35,735 nucleotides of DNA from an uncultured Prevotella sp. (GTDB lineage: Bacteria; Bacteroidota; Bacteroidia; Bacteroidales; Bacteroidaceae). Below, piece after piece: positions 33,708 to 35,735 of this stretch. The notes below the pieces were generated by a model. It was not told the origin of the DNA. It saw nothing but the letters and a program-made list of their open reading frames with translations, and ran no database searches. Positions within the stretch are counted from its first letter, which is position 1, and each line of letters opens with the position of its first letter. The position numbers and the translations under genes are program-made. Location: NCBI GenBank assembly GCA_934256705.1, contig CAKQPF010000038.1:1-35735 (forward strand), in the 5' to 3' direction.

Positions 33708-34979
33708 CTATTTCAGGCGAATAGTTCTATATCCATACACTGCAATAAACAGGAAGCATGCGAGCGGCAGAACGAAACTGACATTTACCGCAGGAAAGCC
33801 AGCCAACGAGCCGCAGTCGATGATCATGCCCTGCAGAGGAGGCATCAGAGCACCGCCAACGATTGCCATCACAAGGAAAGCAGCACCGATAGTCGAGTCT
33901 TCCTGACTGACATTTTCGAGCGCAATTCCATAGATGGAAGGGAACATCAGACTCATGAAGAAACTGATAGCTATGAGACAGTACAGACCTGCCATACCTA
34001 CAAAGCAGATGGTTCCAACAGTACACAGTGATGCACCGACAGCAAAAATCGTAAGCAACTGGCGTGAACCTATGTAGCGCATCAGGCATGTCGAGATAAA
34101 GCGAGCGCAAAGAAACATCACCATTGCAATGATATTGTAATTCTGAGCCGTTGCCTTGTTTATTCCCAGGTTGTCAGCATAATGTATGATGAAAGTCCAC
34201 ACCATTATCTGTGCAGCCACATACATCACCTGAGCTACGACGCCCTCACGGTATACGACATTACCCCAGAGGTTTCTCATGGTCTCCTTGCAATTCATCT
34301 TTTTTGCGGAACAGATGGTGTCCGGCATCTTGACGATAGATATCAGAACAAGAATTGCCAGTACGACGAGTCCGATGGCGACATAAGGATCGCGGATGAC
34401 AGCAAGGTCATGAAGGCGGATATCAGCCTTTTCTGCTTCGGAAAGTCCATTGAATATTATCTCTCCTGCAGCATTGCGCCTGTCAGAAACAAGATTAGGC
34501 AGCACCACAAGTGAGGCGACAGCCATTCCGCACAGCGATCCCATAGGATTGAAAGACTGGGCGAAGTTTAGTCTTCGTGTGCTCGTCTCTTTACTTCCAA
34601 GCGATAGTATATACGGATTTGCCGTTGTTTCGAGGAAAGCGAGTCCAAAAGTAAGGATATAGAGTGAAATGCAGAAGAAAGAAAACTCCTGATATACTGC
34701 AGCCGGGATGAACAGGAACGCTCCAACAGCGTAAAGAGCCAAGCCCAGCATAATACCTCTCTTATATGAATACTTCCTGATGAAGAGGGCTGCAGGCAGA
34801 GCCATCGTAGCGTAACCTCCATAGAAAGCAAACTGCACCATAGAAGCCTTTGCCGCACTCAAGTCCATAAGTGTCTGGAAAGCAGCAACCATAGGATTGG
34901 TAATATCGTTGGCAAAGCCCCAAAGGGCAAAGAGCGACGTTATGAGTATAAATGGAAGGAGATATTTTTTCTCAATCAT
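33708..34979 (-). CDS. fucP: FucP-type sugar/H+ symporter of the major facilitator superfamily
   Basis: The 423-residue protein has about 12 membrane helices and opens with ALWGFANDITNPMVAAFQ, the FucP-family first helix with the acidic residue Asp25 (equivalent in position to the proton-linked Asp of E. coli FucP), and then GLAFLETTANPYIL with Glu117. The family transports L-fucose or other hexoses with protons. The fucose assignment is by similarity only; no fucose genes are nearby in this window. A good promoter precedes it by about 45 bp; it appears monocistronic. Confidence 0.8.
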   Translation of the reverse strand: MIEKKYLLPFILITSLFALWGFANDITNPMVAAFQTLMDLSAAKASMVQFAFYGGYATMALPAALFIRKYSYKRGIMLGLALYAVGAFLFIPAAVYQEFSFFCISLYILTFGLAFLETTANPYILSLGSKETSTRRLNFAQSFNPMGSLCGMAVASLVVLPNLVSDRRNAAGEIIFNGLSEAEKADIRLHDLAVIRDPYVAIGLVVLAILVLISIVKMPDTICSAKKMNCKETMRNLWGNVVYREGVVAQVMYVAAQIMVWTFIIHYADNLGINKATAQNYNIIAMVMFLCARFISTCLMRYIGSRQLLTIFAVGASLCTVGTICFVGMAGLYCLIAISFFMSLMFPSIYGIALENVSQEDSTIGAAFLVMAIVGGALMPPLQGMIIDCGSLAGFPAVNVSFVLPLACFLFIAVYGYRTIRLK

Positions 34980-35023
34980 TATTGTTTAGGGTCTGAAATG
35001 TTGAGCTTTTTTGAAAAGCGTTG

Positions 35024-35055
35024 CAAAGGTAACACTTTTTTATTTAACATCCAAA
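35024..35055 (-). promoter_or_regulatory. Bacteroidota-type promoter for fucP
   Basis: On the minus strand TTTG (35052-35055), 20 bp, then TACCTTTG (35024-35031) match the -33/-7 pattern. The -7 element lies about 44 bp before the fucP ATG. Confidence 0.65.
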
Positions 35056-35334
35056 TAAAATGCGAACAAATGGCTTGTTGATTATGTTTTTCATCGTGCA
35101 AACAGAAAAAGACAATATAGAACGCTTCTCTTTTGACATGAAAAAATAGAAGTTTTTCACGTCAAAGCGGCATTTTTATACAGGTCTGACAGAACGGAAA
35201 TAATGCGTTAAATTTATTCACAACCGTTAAAAGCCGGAAAATTTTCCTCCATCTGCACAACGGAAAATTTCGGAAAGCCAAGCGTATTGAAGATGAAATC
35301 ATGCATAAAAACTGGGGAAAATCAATATTTGTTT

Positions 35335-35444
35335 GCAATAACTAAGCTTTTGGAGGGTAATATCTATGCTTTTACCTTGCAATAACTAAGCTATTGCGCT
35401 GTAATAACTAAGCTATTAGACTGTAAAAACATAGCTTTTGCAGG
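35335..35444. repeat. Array B: five degenerate 22-bp repeats
   Basis: Five contiguous 22-bp units occupy 35335-35356, 35357-35378, 35379-35400, 35401-35422 and 35423-35444. They read roughly GTAATAACTAAGCTATTGCA plus two variable bases; the second and fifth units carry CTATGCTT or CATAGCTT variants. It is the same family, unit length and copy number as array A at 12276-12385. There are no unique spacers between units, which excludes a CRISPR. Confidence 0.88.
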
Positions 35445-35451
35445 CATTTTT

Positions 35452-35586
35452 ATGAGATTTTCGGCTCTTTTTGCAAAGTGCAGACCTTTGGATTTTTGCA
35501 AAAAACTGACTCTCAGACAATTCCAAAAAATCGCGAGAATCGCGTATTTGCGAGCAGAAATACATTTCTTGATTTCCAAATGTTAA
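35452..35586 (+). CDS. Doubtful 44-residue frame next to repeat array B
   Basis: A plus-strand ATG frame of 44 residues (begins MRFSALFAKCRPLDFCKKL, ends LISKC) starts 8 bp after the 22-bp array. It is basic and Cys-containing and has no domain I recognise. I have an unverified memory of very similar short products annotated in other Prevotella genomes, which would suggest a dispersed repeat and not a real gene. The overlapping minus-strand 62-residue frame is rejected. Confidence 0.25.
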   Translation: MRFSALFAKCRPLDFCKKLTLRQFQKIARIAYLRAEIHFLISKC

Positions 35587-35665
35587 AATATTGTGATTTT
35601 AATCAGATGAAGCATTTGTCAAGAAAGCGAGATTCCATTTAGATTACTTCATATCAGAAAGAAAA

Positions 35666-35735
35666 ATCGAGTAGGAGGAAAACGAAGTAGTTTTTCTCCT
35701 ACTTTCGTTTTCCGACCTCTCACACCACCGTACGT
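35666..35735 (-). mobile_element. 3' end of a group II intron (domain V/VI), partial
   Basis: Read on the minus strand from the right edge, the sequence starts ACGTACGGTGGTGTGAGAGG, which matches the 3' strand of group II intron domain V and the joiner that follows. Next comes a long hairpin of domain VI type: GGAAAACGAA (with one extra A) GTAG, loop, CTACTTCGTTTTCC, followed by CCTACTCGAT, a plausible intron end with a candidate branch-point A in CCTACTC. The 3' boundary near 35666 is an estimate. The rest of the intron, including any reverse transcriptase gene, lies outside the window. Confidence 0.8.

Larger units (their letters stand above)
34980..35665. other. Gene-poor region between fucP and the group II intron
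   Basis: The region contains the fucP promoter (35024-35055), a weak 9-bp hairpin (AAATTTTCC at 35239-35247 with its complement at 35262-35270), a five-unit 22-bp repeat array (35335-35444) and, just after it, a plus-strand 44-residue frame (35452-35586). No gene with a known family is present. Confidence 0.65.

Noticed and set aside
35391..35579. 62-residue minus-strand frame
   Set aside because: It overlaps the 22-bp repeat array and shows no family features.

Overview
The window looks like a chromosomal segment of a Bacteroidota bacterium, most likely Prevotella in the broad sense. Three things point there: the split ATP synthase operon order atpD-atpC-ORF-atpB-atpE-atpF-atpH-atpA-atpG, the complete Bat (Bacteroides aerotolerance) operon, and several promoters of the Bacteroidota type (TTTG, 18-22 bp, TAnnTTTG). 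Every well-supported protein gene is on the minus strand. The long plus-strand frames are antisense shadows.

Layout in transcription order, from the right edge leftward. (1) 35666-35735: 3' end of a group II intron that continues past the window. (2) 34980-35660: a gene-poor stretch with a five-unit array of degenerate 22-bp repeats and a promoter for a FucP-type sugar/H+ symporter (33708-34979). (3) 25564-33363: the F1Fo ATP synthase operon, with its own promoter upstream and a strong intrinsic terminator at 25170-25208. (4) 23630-25015 and 22501-23478: an NhaD-type Na+/H+ antiporter and 6-phosphofructokinase. (5) 12544-21950: the bat operon, moxR, DUF58, a BatD-like anchored protein, batA, a batB-batC fusion, a batD-batE fusion, and a coupled PAP2 phosphatase. 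(6) 12000-12543: intergenic, with a second five-unit array of the same 22-bp repeat family. (7) 5619-11999: queA, an Smr-domain protein, NAD+ synthetase and lepA, followed by a Crp/Fnr-type regulator. (8) 534-4827: a small lipoprotein and the four dTDP-L-rhamnose genes in the order rfbD, rfbA, rfbC, rfbB. (9) 1-533: an unassigned left edge with a 14-bp tandem repeat and a possible transposase remnant.

The genes are mostly housekeeping: energy coupling, glycolysis, NAD synthesis, queuosine, translation and cell-surface rhamnose. The most informative irregularities are mobile or repeat-like. A roughly 200-bp MITE-like element with perfect 22-bp inverted ends sits exactly at the rfbD/rfbA junction and supplies the present rfbD stop codon; removing it and one TTAA copy restores a stop codon two residues further on and a tight operon. 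A second, 196-bp foldback element lies after the ATP synthase operon. Two 22-bp repeat arrays lie 23 kb apart. In the bat operon, two pairs of proteins that are separate in Bacteroides are fused, and in each fusion the downstream partner keeps its signal-peptide-like segment inside the chain. I found no clear CRISPR array, tRNA, rRNA or complete transposase gene, and no convincing wholly new system.
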